Source: an uncultured Clostridia bacterium
GTDB taxonomy: Bacteria > Bacillota > Clostridia > Christensenellales > UBA1750
Assembly (NCBI GenBank): GCA_904393115.1
Contig: CAJFMX010000007.1
Span: 38,963 to 102,962, forward strand
Reading direction: 5' to 3'
Length of the DNA: 64,000 nt
The notes under the pieces were generated by a model. It worked only from the letters and a program-made list of their open reading frames with translations. It did no database searches and was not told where the DNA came from. The position numbers were made by a program, and so were the translations under genes. The first letter of the stretch is position 1. Each line of letters opens with the position of its first letter. Positions 16,104 through 24,663 of this stretch are shown here, piece by piece.

Positions 16104-17333
16104 GTGAACGAGAAACTGCAGAAACTCTACGACATGGCCGTCAAGGAGCTGACGGAGAACATCCTGCCCTGGTGGATGACCTACGCCGTGGACGAGGAGA
16201 ACGGCGGCTTCTACGGCGAGGTGGACAACGACAACAAGCCCGTCGCGCACGCCCCGAAGTTCATCACCCTCAACGCGCGCCTGATCTGGACCTTTGCCTC
16301 GGCCTACCGCGTGCTGGGGGACGAAAAGTACCGCAAGATGGCGGATCGCGCCTACGACTACTTCGTCCAGCACTTCTGGGATGCGGAGCACAACGCCTGC
16401 AACACCTACGTGGACGAGTTCGGCAACCCCACGGACAAGCACCGCTACATCTACGGCAACGCCTTTGCGGTCTACGGCTTTTCCGAGTACGCCCGCGCGA
16501 CCGGCTCCAAGGAAGCGCTGGAGTACGCGCAGAAGCTCGTCGCCAGCCTGGAGAAGTACGTCTACGACCCGGTCTACAAGGGCTACTTTGAGTCCTGCAA
16601 GGAGGACTGGACCGTCGATCCCTGGACGCGCGGCGTCAACCGCCTGCCCAGCGACCAGAAGACCATGAACACCCACCTGCACATGATCGAGGCCTACACC
16701 TGCCTGCTGCGCACGGACAAGAGCAAGTTCATGCAGAACAAGGTCCGCGAGCACCTCTACGTCATGCTCAACAAGATCGTGGACCACGACATCCACCACT
16801 ACTACTACTTCCAGGACCGCGCCTGGAATCCCACCACGCAGGAGATCTCCTTCGGCCACGACATCGAGGGAAGCTGGCTGATGATGGAGACCGCCGAGGT
16901 CCTGGGCGAGCCCGAGGCCATGCGCTATGCGCAGGACACCTGCATGAACATCGCCCGCGCCTGCTACGAGCAGGGCTTCCGCGAGGACGGCGCCATGCTC
17001 TCCGAGTACGACCCGGTCACGGGCCACGCCTCCCAGCGCCTCTCCTGGTGGGAGCAGAACGAGGCGGTCGTCGGCTTCCTGAACGCCTGGGAGGTCACGG
17101 GCGAGGAGAAGTACCTCGACGCATCGCTCCAGTGCTTCGACTTTGCGGATAAGCACTTTGTCGACCACGAAAAGGGCGGCTGGTTTGCGGTCCTCTCCCT
17201 GGACGGCACGCAGGTTCTCTCCAAGCAGAAGGCCAACGGCCCCACCTGCCCCTACCACAACGGGCGCATGTGCATGGAGATCATCGAGCGCTACCGCAGG
17301 CACGCGGCCGCCGAGGGCGCAAAGGCCGAGTGA
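16104..17333 (+). CDS. AGE-family 2-epimerase (cellobiose 2-epimerase type)
   Basis: This 409-residue (alpha/alpha)6-barrel protein belongs to the N-acylglucosamine/cellobiose 2-epimerase family. The histidines that serve as acid/base in cellobiose 2-epimerases lie in SFGHDIEGSW (near residue 251) and CPYHNGRMCMEI (near 383). The aromatic platform is present in WWEQNEAVVGF and NTHLHMIEAYT. The expected reaction is Glc to Man epimerisation at the reducing end of beta-1,4 disaccharides, feeding mannosyl-glucose phosphorolysis. A GlcNAc or sulfoquinovose-type substrate cannot be excluded. GTG 16104 lies nine bases from a run of five G and is preferred over TTG 16098. Confidence 0.88.
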   Translation: MNEKLQKLYDMAVKELTENILPWWMTYAVDEENGGFYGEVDNDNKPVAHAPKFITLNARLIWTFASAYRVLGDEKYRKMADRAYDYFVQHFWDAEHNACNTYVDEFGNPTDKHRYIYGNAFAVYGFSEYARATGSKEALEYAQKLVASLEKYVYDPVYKGYFESCKEDWTVDPWTRGVNRLPSDQKTMNTHLHMIEAYTCLLRTDKSKFMQNKVREHLYVMLNKIVDHDIHHYYYFQDRAWNPTTQEISFGHDIEGSWLMMETAEVLGEPEAMRYAQDTCMNIARACYEQGFREDGAMLSEYDPVTGHASQRLSWWEQNEAVVGFLNAWEVTGEEKYLDASLQCFDFADKHFVDHEKGGWFAVLSLDGTQVLSKQKANGPTCPYHNGRMCMEIIERYRRHAAAEGAKAE

Positions 17334-17355
17334 TCCCCACAAAAACGCAAACAAG

Positions 17356-17396
17356 AGGACCGGGCGGAGGATTTTTCCTCCACCCGGTCCTTTTTT
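17356..17396. terminator. Bidirectional terminator, epimerase/Tet-like GTPase
   Basis: A 15-bp stem with one C-A mismatch (357-371 with 376-390 of 17 kb), a TTTT loop and a six-T tail lies between convergent genes and touches the stop of the GTPase gene. Confidence 0.85.
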
Positions 17397-19296
17397 AGTC
17401 CCAAACCTCGCCCTCGAGCGCCTTGCGCGCGGCGAGGATGTAGCGCGCGGTGTCCAGCGGGTCCACGCCCCGCCGCGGACAGGTCGCGCCCAGGGAAAGG
17501 TCCACCGGCTCGTAGCCCTTGAGCTGCGCGGCCATCGCCCCGCGGCCGCCCGTGTAGGCCGCAAGCGCCGTCGGGTATTCCAATGAGGTCGCCGCCGGAA
17601 GGTCCGCAAGAAGCATCGTCAGCTCCCCGCGCGTCTGCGGCGCGTCAAACCGCCCGCGCATCTGGGCCAGGTCGCTCATCAGCCGGCCCGCGCAGCTCGA
17701 GGGCACCGTGAACCGGCAGCGCAGGATGGGCTCCAGCAGCACGGGCCCCCCGCGGCGCAGGCCGTCCATCAGGCCCATGGGCGTGGCCAGGGCGAAGTCC
17801 AGCGGGTGCGTGTGCCACTGGTGGTCGCTGCCGTCGTACAGCTCGATGCGCACGTCCGTGACCTCCCAGCCGAGCATGCCCTGGCGCAGCGCGCGCGGGA
17901 CCGTCTGCTCGACCTGCTTCAGGTACCGGGGGCGGATGGCCGTGGGCGGCACGGTGCAGACGTACTGCACGCCGCTGCCCGGGGGCAGGGGCGTCAGGTG
18001 GAACTTCATCACCGCCCAGCAGGGCTTGGGCATGGTGTAGGCGACAAATCCCTCCGCCTCGTGCGCGATGGTCTCCTTGTAGATCACCGTCGGCGGCGCA
18101 AAGCGGCAGCGCAGGCCGAAGCGCTCCTCCAGGAGCGCCTGCAGGACCTCGACCTGGATGGCGCCGGTGAGGCGCACGTAGAGCTCGTGCGTGAACGAGG
18201 ACCACTGCGCGTCCAGGTGCGGGTCCTCGATAGAGAGCTCCTCCAGGGCCTCGCGCAGCGCGCGCAGGTCCTTTTCGTCCTCCGGCTCCACGCGGGAGGA
18301 GAGGAGCGGCTCCGCCAGCGCGGCGCGCAGCCGGCCCTCCGGCACGAGCGAGGCGTCGCCAAGGACGTCCCCGGGCCGCACGTCCCCCAGGCCGTAGACC
18401 ATGCCGATCTCCCCGGCGGAAAGCGCGCCCCGGTCCTCCCAGCGCGTGCCGCGCAGCGTGCGGATCTGCGTGACCTTGCTCTCGCCCACGGCCTGGCGGT
18501 TCTGCAGGGCGCCGCTGTAGAGGCGCACCTGCGCGCCGCGGCCCATGGTCTTGTCCATCGTCACGGCAAAGACCACGCCGCAGAGCGCCCCGGCCGCGTC
18601 GCCCGCGGGCGCGGGGAGGAAGTCCACGACGGCGTCCAGCAGCGCCTCCACGCCCTGGCCGCGCAGCGCCGCGCCCGAGAGCACCGGGCAGAGCGTCCCC
18701 GCCCGGCACGCGCGCGCGAGCGCCGCGCGGACCTCCGCCTCGGCGGGCGGCTCGCCCTCGAGGTAGCGGGCGAGCAGATCGTCGTCCGTCTCGCACACGG
18801 CGTCCAGCAGCGCCTCCTCCTCCCAGAGGGCCGCCGCCGGCGCCGAGAGCACCTCCCGGATCTCCCGCAGAACGCGGTCCCGGTCCGCGCCCACGCGGTC
18901 GACCTTGTTGAGGAAGAACACGACCGGGATGTGCGCCTGGCGCAGCGCCGCGTAGAGCAGCTCCGTCTGCGCCTGCACGCCCTCCACCGCGGAGAGGACG
19001 AGCACCGCGCCGTCCAGCGCCCAGAGGCTGCGCTCGACCTCGCTGGAGAAGTCCGCGTGGCCCGGCGTGTCCACCAGCGCGATCTCCACGCCCTTCCACG
19101 CGCAGCAGGCCGAGGCCGCCTTGACGGAGATGCCCCGCGTGCGCTCCACAGAGAGCGTGTCCGTGTGCGCCGTGCCCGCGTCCACGCTGCCCTGGCTCTG
19201 GATGCCGCCGCAGAGGTAGAGAATGCGCTCGGTCAGCGTCGTCTTGCCCGCGTCCACGTGCGCCAAGATTCCGATGTTTCGCCGCTGGGCGGCCAT
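17395..19296 (-). CDS. Tet(M/O/W)-type ribosomal protection GTPase
   Basis: The 633-residue protein matches the length and order of tetracycline ribosomal protection proteins, which are EF-G relatives that dislodge tetracycline from the 30S subunit. GTPase motifs are AHVDAGKTTLTER (near residue 12), RTRGISV, DTPGHADF and NKVD. The EF-G-like domains II-V follow, with the family block PPTVIYKETI and a domain V end. Base composition matches the surrounding genes, so it looks resident rather than recently acquired. It has no leader peptide or attenuator of the tet(M) kind: it starts 37 bp after dnaB. The start 19296 has GGGAGG at seven bases; alternatives at 19302 and 19314 do not. Whether it confers resistance is unknown. 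Confidence 0.8.
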   Translation of the reverse strand: MAAQRRNIGILAHVDAGKTTLTERILYLCGGIQSQGSVDAGTAHTDTLSVERTRGISVKAASACCAWKGVEIALVDTPGHADFSSEVERSLWALDGAVLVLSAVEGVQAQTELLYAALRQAHIPVVFFLNKVDRVGADRDRVLREIREVLSAPAAALWEEEALLDAVCETDDDLLARYLEGEPPAEAEVRAALARACRAGTLCPVLSGAALRGQGVEALLDAVVDFLPAPAGDAAGALCGVVFAVTMDKTMGRGAQVRLYSGALQNRQAVGESKVTQIRTLRGTRWEDRGALSAGEIGMVYGLGDVRPGDVLGDASLVPEGRLRAALAEPLLSSRVEPEDEKDLRALREALEELSIEDPHLDAQWSSFTHELYVRLTGAIQVEVLQALLEERFGLRCRFAPPTVIYKETIAHEAEGFVAYTMPKPCWAVMKFHLTPLPPGSGVQYVCTVPPTAIRPRYLKQVEQTVPRALRQGMLGWEVTDVRIELYDGSDHQWHTHPLDFALATPMGLMDGLRRGGPVLLEPILRCRFTVPSSCAGRLMSDLAQMRGRFDAPQTRGELTMLLADLPAATSLEYPTALAAYTGGRGAMAAQLKGYEPVDLSLGATCPRRGVDPLDTARYILAARKALEGEVWD

Positions 19297-19332
19297 GTCC
19301 ATTCCTCCCTGCACGATGGTTTGCCGGTCTGT

Positions 19333-20667
19333 TTAGGGCTCGACCTGGTCCGTGAGGTTGAAGAAGCGCGTAAAGCGCGCCTCCCACCCCAGGCGCACCG
19401 TGCCCAAGGGGCCGTTGCGCTGCTTCTGCACGATGACCTCGGCGATGTTCTTGTCCTCGGTCTCGGGGTTGTAGTAGTCCTCGCGGTGCAGGAACATGAC
19501 CGTGTCCGCGTCCTGCTCGATGGCGCCCGAGTCGCGCAGGTCCGAGAGGATCGGGCGGTGGTCCTGGCGCTGCGCCGCCCCGCGGGAGAGCTGCGAGCCG
19601 ACGATGATCGGGATCTTAAGCTCCAGCGCCAGGAGCTTGAGCTGGCGCGAGAGGTCGGAGACCTCGTTCTGCCGGCTCTCGTTGCGGCCGGTGCTGCTCA
19701 TCAGCTGCAGATAGTCCACCATGATCAGGTCCAACCCGTGCTCCATCTGCATCCGGCGGCAGCGCGAGCGCATCTCCGGGATCGTGATGGAGGAGGTGTC
19801 GTCAAAGTAGATGGGGGACTGGGCCAGGGGCCCCAGGGCGTCGGCCAGCCGCAGCCAGTCCTCGTCCGTCAAGCTCCCCTGGCGCACGGACTGCATGTCC
19901 ACGTGCGCCTCGCCGCAGAGCATGCGGTTGGCCAGCTGCTCGCGCGGCATCTCCAGGGAGAAGAAGGCCACGGTCTTGCGCGCGACCATGGCCGCGTGCT
20001 GCGCGATGTTGAGCATGAAGGCGGTCTTGCCCATCGAAGGGCGCGCGCCGACGAGGATGAACTCGCCGCCGTGGAAGCCCGTGGTCAACCGGTCCAGCTC
20101 CGCAAAGCCCGAGGGCACGCCCTGGATGCGGCCCTTGTTGAGGTAGGTCTCCTCGATGTTGGCATAGGTCGTCATCAGCGTGGGCTTGATGTGCACCAGC
20201 GCGTCCGAGGAGCGCTTCATGGAGATGTTGTAGACCTGCTTTTCGGCGTTGTCCAGGATCTCCGGAACGGTCTTTTCCTCCGCGTAGCACTCCGTGGAGA
20301 TCGCGTCGCAGGCGCGGATCATGCGCCGCAGCACGCTCTTTTCCTCCACAATGCGCGCATAGGCCTGCGCGTTGGCCGCCGAGGGCATGGACCGCGACAG
20401 CGACGTCAGGTACGGCAGCCCGCCGATGCCCTCCATGCGGCCAGTGCGGTTGAGCTCCTCGGTCATGGTCACAAGGTCCACCGGCCGCCCCGCCGCGTAC
20501 AGCGCGCACATCGCCGAGAAGATCGCCCGGTGCACGGAGGAGTAGAAGTCATCCGGCACGAGCGTCTCCACGGCCATCATGACCGCCTCGCGCGAGAGCA
20601 TCATCGCACCCAGCAGCGACTTTTCCGCGTCCTCGCTGTGCGGAGGCACACGCCCTTCCAGTTCCAT
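19333..20667 (-). CDS. dnaB: Replicative DNA helicase
   Basis: DnaB unwinds DNA at the replication fork as a hexamer. The 444-residue protein has the helical N-terminal domain (to about 130), a linker, and a RecA-like ATPase with Walker A ARPSMGKTA near residue 207. Walker B is LIMVDYLQLM, and SLEMPREQLANRM and SQLSRG blocks are also present. The start MELEGRVPP at 20667 is six bases from AGGG; further in-frame ATG codons upstream (20673, 20748) lack this. The neighbourhood lacks the rplI gene usual beside dnaB in Bacillota. The Tet-like GTPase follows after 37 bp. Confidence 0.96.
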   Translation of the reverse strand: MELEGRVPPHSEDAEKSLLGAMMLSREAVMMAVETLVPDDFYSSVHRAIFSAMCALYAAGRPVDLVTMTEELNRTGRMEGIGGLPYLTSLSRSMPSAANAQAYARIVEEKSVLRRMIRACDAISTECYAEEKTVPEILDNAEKQVYNISMKRSSDALVHIKPTLMTTYANIEETYLNKGRIQGVPSGFAELDRLTTGFHGGEFILVGARPSMGKTAFMLNIAQHAAMVARKTVAFFSLEMPREQLANRMLCGEAHVDMQSVRQGSLTDEDWLRLADALGPLAQSPIYFDDTSSITIPEMRSRCRRMQMEHGLDLIMVDYLQLMSSTGRNESRQNEVSDLSRQLKLLALELKIPIIVGSQLSRGAAQRQDHRPILSDLRDSGAIEQDADTVMFLHREDYYNPETEDKNIAEVIVQKQRNGPLGTVRLGWEARFTRFFNLTDQVEP

Positions 20668-20759
20668 ATCCATCCCTGCCCATCTCTGGATTCGATTCCG
20701 CGCGCCCGCACCCAAAAAAAGGAGCCCTGCCGGAACCCTTCCAAACAAATCTCATCAGT

Positions 20760-20788
20760 AGTATACACCATAAACAGCCGGCCGACAA
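20760..20788 (-). promoter_or_regulatory. Promoter of dnaB
   Basis: On the minus strand, TTGTCG (20788-20783), 17 bp, TATACT (20765-20760), giving an untranslated leader of about 85 nt. Confidence 0.6.
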
Positions 20789-20810
20789 GCGGGATGGGCA
20801 TCACGCAAAA

Positions 20811-21016
20811 AGCGGGGAAGGCATCGCCCTCCCCGCCCCAGGCTGCTGTAGGAACCCCTTCCCGCTGCCTTTGGGGATGCAGGAAGGGAAGAGACACCGC
20901 CTTTTGAAATCCGCAGCGCGCGGCGCGCCGAATGTCTCTCGAACCCATGCAGATTGCATGGGTTCGCAGCATGGTTACATGCTGGGACGGGGAAGGCATC
21001 GCCTTCCCCGTCCCAG
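20811..21016. other. Cluster of stem-loops in the dnaB/MBL gap
   Basis: About 355 bp separate the MBL gene from dnaB. Besides the dnaB promoter the gap holds consecutive inverted repeats. 20812-20836 has 11-bp arms with one mismatch. 20890-20938 has AGAGACA/TGTCTCT ends. 20941-20965 has perfect 11-bp arms around GAACCCATGCA. 20967-20984 has CAGCATG arms. 20982-21016 has 16-bp perfect arms. The first and last hairpins share GGGGAAGGCATCGCC. The last one probably ends the MBL transcript, although no T-run follows it. The rest may be a structured RNA or a REP-like repeat. Confidence 0.55.
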
Positions 21017-21023
21017 AGGTTGA

Positions 21024-21854
21024 TTAGATTTCAAAGATCGCGCCGTCGTAGGCCACGCGGAAGCCCTCCGGCGCGGCGAGCGCCTCCAGCTCCTCGTGGA
21101 GCAGCTTGCCGTTGTGGGAAAAGTGCGTGATGATCAGCTGCGTCTTCTCATCCACGCACCCGATGGCCCGCAGGCGGTCGCGCATCTCCACGTCGTCCGG
21201 GAAGCCCATGTGGTTCGTGCCCTCCGCCTCCGGACCGTTCGTGCAGTCCAGCATGACAAAGTCCAGGTGCTTGCCCGCGAGGAAGTCCATCGTGTCCTGC
21301 GGGAAGAGTCCCGTGTCGTGGCCGTAGAGCATGCGCTTGCCCGCCGCGTCCTCCACGAGGTAGAGGTAGCACTGCTGGCTGCGGTCGTGCAGCGCCGTGA
21401 GCGCCGTAAAGCGGTAGCCGTGCGCCTCCTCCGTGCGGAAGGGCACGACGCGCCGGAACGCGACCCGGCCGCCCGGCCCGCCGTAGGAGAACGTCCCCCG
21501 CGAGACCTGCGAGCCCACGCGGTCGTTCCCGTAGACGAGCAGCGTCTCCGGCGAGCGCGCATCCAGATGTGCAAACCAGGTGTAGCGCGTGCCCAGGTCC
21601 TCGGCGTAGAGGTGATCCTCGTGGTCGTGGGTCACCAGCAGCGTGTGGATGCGGCTCAGGTCCAGGCCGAACCGCAGCGCGTTGCCGTACGTGTCGGCCG
21701 AAAAGTCGATCAGCAGCTGGTCGTCGATCAGCGTGCCCGCGCGGGTGCGGATGTTCTTGCCGCCCTTTTCGCGCGCGCGGCGGCAGGCCTCGCAGTTGCA
21801 GAACAGGGCTGGCCAGCCCTCGGCCGCAGCGGTCCCTAAGATCTGAATCTTCAC
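21024..21854 (-). CDS. MBL-fold hydrolase, PhnP-like
   Basis: The 276-residue metallo-beta-lactamase-fold protein has THDHEDH near residue 74 as its metal motif. Later metal ligands are in YGHDTGLF, LDCTNG and ITHFSHNG. The N-terminal NCEACRRAREKGGKNIRTR resembles the Zn-binding insertion of PhnP, a cyclic phosphodiesterase, and of PqqB-like proteins. A phosphodiesterase role is inferred; the substrate is unknown. Translation starts at GTG 21854, which overlaps the previous gene's stop as GTGA, so it depends on the membrane protein's translation. Confidence 0.8.
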   Translation of the reverse strand: MKIQILGTAAAEGWPALFCNCEACRRAREKGGKNIRTRAGTLIDDQLLIDFSADTYGNALRFGLDLSRIHTLLVTHDHEDHLYAEDLGTRYTWFAHLDARSPETLLVYGNDRVGSQVSRGTFSYGGPGGRVAFRRVVPFRTEEAHGYRFTALTALHDRSQQCYLYLVEDAAGKRMLYGHDTGLFPQDTMDFLAGKHLDFVMLDCTNGPEAEGTNHMGFPDDVEMRDRLRAIGCVDEKTQLIITHFSHNGKLLHEELEALAAPEGFRVAYDGAIFEI

Positions 21855-22648
21855 AGAGTATCCTTCCTTTCCGTGGGTTCCTCCGGAGTGACCGCAGGAT
21901 CTTCCGCCTGGGCGGACGCCGCCGTATCGCTCTGCGCGAGCACGAATTCCGCCTCCTGCTCCGGCGTCAGGGGAGAAGCGTCCGGCTCCGCCGCCGCGGC
22001 CGAGAATTCCGAAACGGGCTGCGCGTCCGGCGTGGGCTGGGCATCCGACACGGGCTGGGGGCCTGACACGGGCTGGGGGCCCGACACGGGCCGGGGGCCT
22101 GACACAGGCCGGGGGCCCGACTCGGGCTGGGAGGCCTGCTGGAACGAGGCAGCCGGCCGCGCGCGGCGGCCGCGCAGCGCGCCGCGGACGAGGAGCCAAA
22201 CGCCCAGCGCGATCAGGATCACGGGGAAGATCAGCCCGTAGTAGGGACGCAGGATCTCGTTGATCTCGGGCGTGAGCACGAGAAAGAAGAGGACGCCGAA
22301 GACCAGCAGAATCAGCGCCGGGAGCAGCGGCCAGTGGCCGATGCGGCGGTATTCGCAGATGTGGATGAGCAGGAACGCCAGCGCGAGCGAGAGGAGCGTC
22401 GCCACAATGCCGTACATGCCCGGCAGCTTGAGCAGCTCCATCGCGCTCCACCCCGCGCCCAGACAGAACACGACAAAGCCCGCGATGCTCAGGCCGTAGC
22501 GCCCCGTCGTCAGGCGCGCGATGAGCAGCGCAAGGCCGACCGCCAGGAAGAACACGCTCCCGGGCAGGTCGACGCCGGGCAGCGCGTCGACGAGGAAGTA
22601 CAATCCGGCCAGGATCAGGATCAGGCCGGGGGTGATATACTTTTTCAT
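21851..22648 (-). CDS. Membrane protein with LiaF-like TM region and repeat-rich tail
   Basis: The 265-residue protein starts with about six hydrophobic segments (residues 4-165), including paired glycine-rich helices like those in LiaF/DUF5668 proteins. After a basic loop (RGALRGRRARP) a cytoplasmic tail holds four to six copies of the six-residue unit GP(R/Q)PVS and ends acidic and Gln/Glu-rich. Start MKKYITPG at 22648 has GGAGG nine bases away. It is the first gene of a two-gene unit with the MBL hydrolase. LiaF-type proteins restrain envelope-stress two-component systems, but no sensor or regulator is nearby, so the role is open. Confidence 0.7.
   Translation of the reverse strand: MKKYITPGLILILAGLYFLVDALPGVDLPGSVFFLAVGLALLIARLTTGRYGLSIAGFVVFCLGAGWSAMELLKLPGMYGIVATLLSLALAFLLIHICEYRRIGHWPLLPALILLVFGVLFFLVLTPEINEILRPYYGLIFPVILIALGVWLLVRGALRGRRARPAASFQQASQPESGPRPVSGPRPVSGPQPVSGPQPVSDAQPTPDAQPVSEFSAAAAEPDASPLTPEQEAEFVLAQSDTAASAQAEDPAVTPEEPTERKDTL
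22031..22131 (-). repeat. In-frame 18-bp tandem repeats
   Basis: Five to six imperfect 18-bp copies (GACACGGGCTGGGGGCCT and variants on the + strand) encode the GP(R/Q)PVS hexapeptide run. Such arrays change copy number by slippage without shifting frame. Confidence 0.8.
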
Positions 22649-22693
22649 AGAGAAAGACCTCCCAAACAGAAAAAATACAGTCTCCTTGTCCTC

Positions 22694-22722
22694 ATTATAC
22701 GGCAAACGGGCGGCAATCTCAA
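22694..22722 (-). promoter_or_regulatory. Promoter of the membrane protein/MBL operon
   Basis: On the minus strand, TTGAGA (22722-22717), 17 bp, consensus TATAAT (22699-22694). Confidence 0.75.
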
Positions 22723-22806
22723 GGCGGTTCACAATTCCTTTCACATTTGTTCACGGCCGGGAATAGGATACAGGGAAATTTCCGATAAGGGAGGATGTCA
22801 GGGATT

Positions 22807-23802
22807 ATGAAAAAGGCGATTCTCATTCTGCTCGCCGCGGCGCTGCTCGTGCCGTGCCTCACCGGGTGCAGCGGCGGGGAGCTCAAAAAGGTGCGCGTGC
22901 ACGAGGTGACGCACTCCGTCTTCTATGCCGCGCAATACATCGCCATGGAAAAGGGCTACTTCGCGGACGAGGGTCTGGAGGTCGAGCTGACCAACGCCGG
23001 CGGCGCCGACAAGGCCATGACCGCGCTGCTCGCGGGCCAGGCGGACATCGCCCTGATGGGCCCGGAGAGCTCCGTCTACGTCTACAACGAGGGCCGCGCG
23101 GACTACACCCAGGTCATCGGCCAGCTGACCACCTGCGACGGCGCCTTCATCGTCGGCCGCGAGCCGGATGAGGACTTCACACTCGAGACCTTGCGCGGAA
23201 AGTCCATCCTCGGCGGCCGCGCGGGCGGCATCCCGCTGATGACCCTCGAATACGCGCTGCGCCAGGCGGGCCTGGAGCCCGGCGTGGACGTGGACGTCCG
23301 CTCGGACGTGCAGTTCAACCTCATGGCCGGGGCCTTCATCGGCGGCGAGGGCGACTACACCACCCTGTTTGAGCCAACCGCGACCGAGGTCGAGCAGCAG
23401 GGCGAAGGCTATGTCCTCGCCTCCGTCGGGGCGCTGGCGGGCGAGGTGCCCTACACCTGCTACCAGGTGACCCGCTCCGCGCTCGAGGAGGACCGCGAGA
23501 CGATCGAGGCCTTCCTGCGCGCCATCTACCGGGCGCAGAAGTTCGTCGAGGAGAGCGACGCCCGCACCGTGGCCGAGGCCCTGGCCCCCGCCTTCAGCGA
23601 CGCCTCCATAGACACCCTGGAGACTGTCGTGCTCCGCTACCGCGAGATCGGCGCCTTTGCCACCTCGCCCGTCATGACCGAGGACGCCTATGAGCGCCTG
23701 CTGGACATCATGGAGCAGGCCGGCGAGCTCGACGCCCGCCCGCCCTACGCGGAAATCATCCATAACAGCATCGCAGAGCAGGTGATGCAGGAGGAGTCCT
23801 AG
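22807..23802 (+). CDS. Orphan NMT1/SsuA-type solute-binding lipoprotein
   Basis: This 331-residue periplasmic-binding-type protein has a lipoprotein signal (MKKAILILLAAALLVPCLTGC, hydrophobic core then lipobox LTGC). The NMT1/THI5-like fold follows, with SVFYAAQYIAMEKGYFADEGL here split as SVFYAAQYIAM and EKGYFADEGL, and GQADIALMGPES. Relatives deliver thiamine precursors, sulfonates, nitrate or taurine to ABC importers. No permease or ATPase gene is adjacent, so the partner is elsewhere or the protein is an orphan. ATG 22807 is chosen over ATG 22795, which abuts the GGAGG. Confidence 0.85.
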   Translation: MKKAILILLAAALLVPCLTGCSGGELKKVRVHEVTHSVFYAAQYIAMEKGYFADEGLEVELTNAGGADKAMTALLAGQADIALMGPESSVYVYNEGRADYTQVIGQLTTCDGAFIVGREPDEDFTLETLRGKSILGGRAGGIPLMTLEYALRQAGLEPGVDVDVRSDVQFNLMAGAFIGGEGDYTTLFEPTATEVEQQGEGYVLASVGALAGEVPYTCYQVTRSALEEDRETIEAFLRAIYRAQKFVEESDARTVAEALAPAFSDASIDTLETVVLRYREIGAFATSPVMTEDAYERLLDIMEQAGELDARPPYAEIIHNSIAEQVMQEES

Positions 23803-23937
23803 GAGAAAGACTACGCAGAAGGCGTTCCCGCTGCCGCGCGCGGCGGGGGCGTCTTTGCGCGCTTTTTTGCGGAAAAGGGATTCCCCATCGCCCGCGAACG
23901 TGGTACCATGGGGGAAACGGAAGGGAGGCGAGCCCAA

Positions 23938-24657
23938 ATGCACGCAAAGCTTGTGCGCGCGCCCGCCGCGGGCGCGGAGGCGGCGATCTGCCTGCCGCCG
24001 GAGGCGGAGCGGGAACCCGTCGCCGCGATCTATGTCAACGGGCCGGCGCAGGAGGCGATGGACCTGGCCGAGGCCCTCTGCGCCCTGCCGCGGCGCGAGC
24101 GGGAGGGGCTTCGGCCCGCGGCGCTCATCGCCCTGGAGCCGCTGGATTGGAACCGGGACTTCTCGCCCTGGCCGGAGCCGGGCATCCGGCCGGGGGAGGA
24201 CTTTGCGGGCGGCGCGGCGGCGCGCCTGCGGCTTGTCGAGCGCGCAAAGGCGGAGCTGGAGGCGCGCTGTCCGCTGCTGCCCGGGCCGGAGAACAGCGGC
24301 ATCTTCGGCTATTCCCTGGGCGGGCTCATGGCGCTGTACGCCCTGTGCGAGAGCCGGGCCTTCGGCCTGTGCGGCGCGCTGTCCGCCTCGCTGTGGTACG
24401 AGGGGTTCCTGGACTATCTGCGGGAGCGCGCGCCCGCGCCGGGCGCGCGGGTCTACCTCTCCCTGGGCAAAAAGGAGGAGAAGGTCCGCTCCCCGCGCTA
24501 TGCCCGCGTGGGCGACGGCGTGCGCCAGGCGCACGGTCTCCTCGCCGAGCGCCTCGGGGCGGAAAACGTGCGCTTGCAGTGGTTCGACGGCGGCCACGGC
24601 ACCGAGCCCGCGCGCCGGATGCTCGAAGGGCTCAAGTGGCTGCTGGCGCGGCCATGA
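23938..24657 (+). CDS. Alpha/beta-hydrolase, esterase D/IroE-like
   Basis: The 239-residue cytosolic protein has the nucleophile elbow GYSLGG (near residue 124, Ser catalytic), a late Asp in WFDGGH and the final His of GGHGTEP, giving a Ser-Asp-His triad. The fold and the order of blocks resemble the putative-esterase family (Fes/IroE, esterase D). The ester substrate is unknown. The ATG at 23938 follows GGAAGGGAGG; an upstream in-frame ATG at 23908 lacks a ribosome binding site. It lies 135 bp downstream of the lipoprotein gene on the same strand and may be co-transcribed. Confidence 0.75.
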   Translation: MHAKLVRAPAAGAEAAICLPPEAEREPVAAIYVNGPAQEAMDLAEALCALPRREREGLRPAALIALEPLDWNRDFSPWPEPGIRPGEDFAGGAAARLRLVERAKAELEARCPLLPGPENSGIFGYSLGGLMALYALCESRAFGLCGALSASLWYEGFLDYLRERAPAPGARVYLSLGKKEEKVRSPRYARVGDGVRQAHGLLAERLGAENVRLQWFDGGHGTEPARRMLEGLKWLLARP

Positions 24658-24663
24658 TGCGGC

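Noticed and set aside
17395..19296. Recently acquired tetracycline resistance on a mobile element
   Set aside because: No insertion sequence, integrase, tet leader or composition shift surrounds the gene.
17806..20907. A 1033-codon open frame antisense to the Tet-like GTPase and dnaB
   Set aside because: Arg/His/Val-rich shadow without a start signal; both sense genes are certain.
20811..21016. Stem-loop cluster as SRP RNA, 6S RNA or a CRISPR array
   Set aside because: No conserved SRP tetraloop motif, no 6S open-bubble layout and no regular repeat-spacer pattern could be seen.
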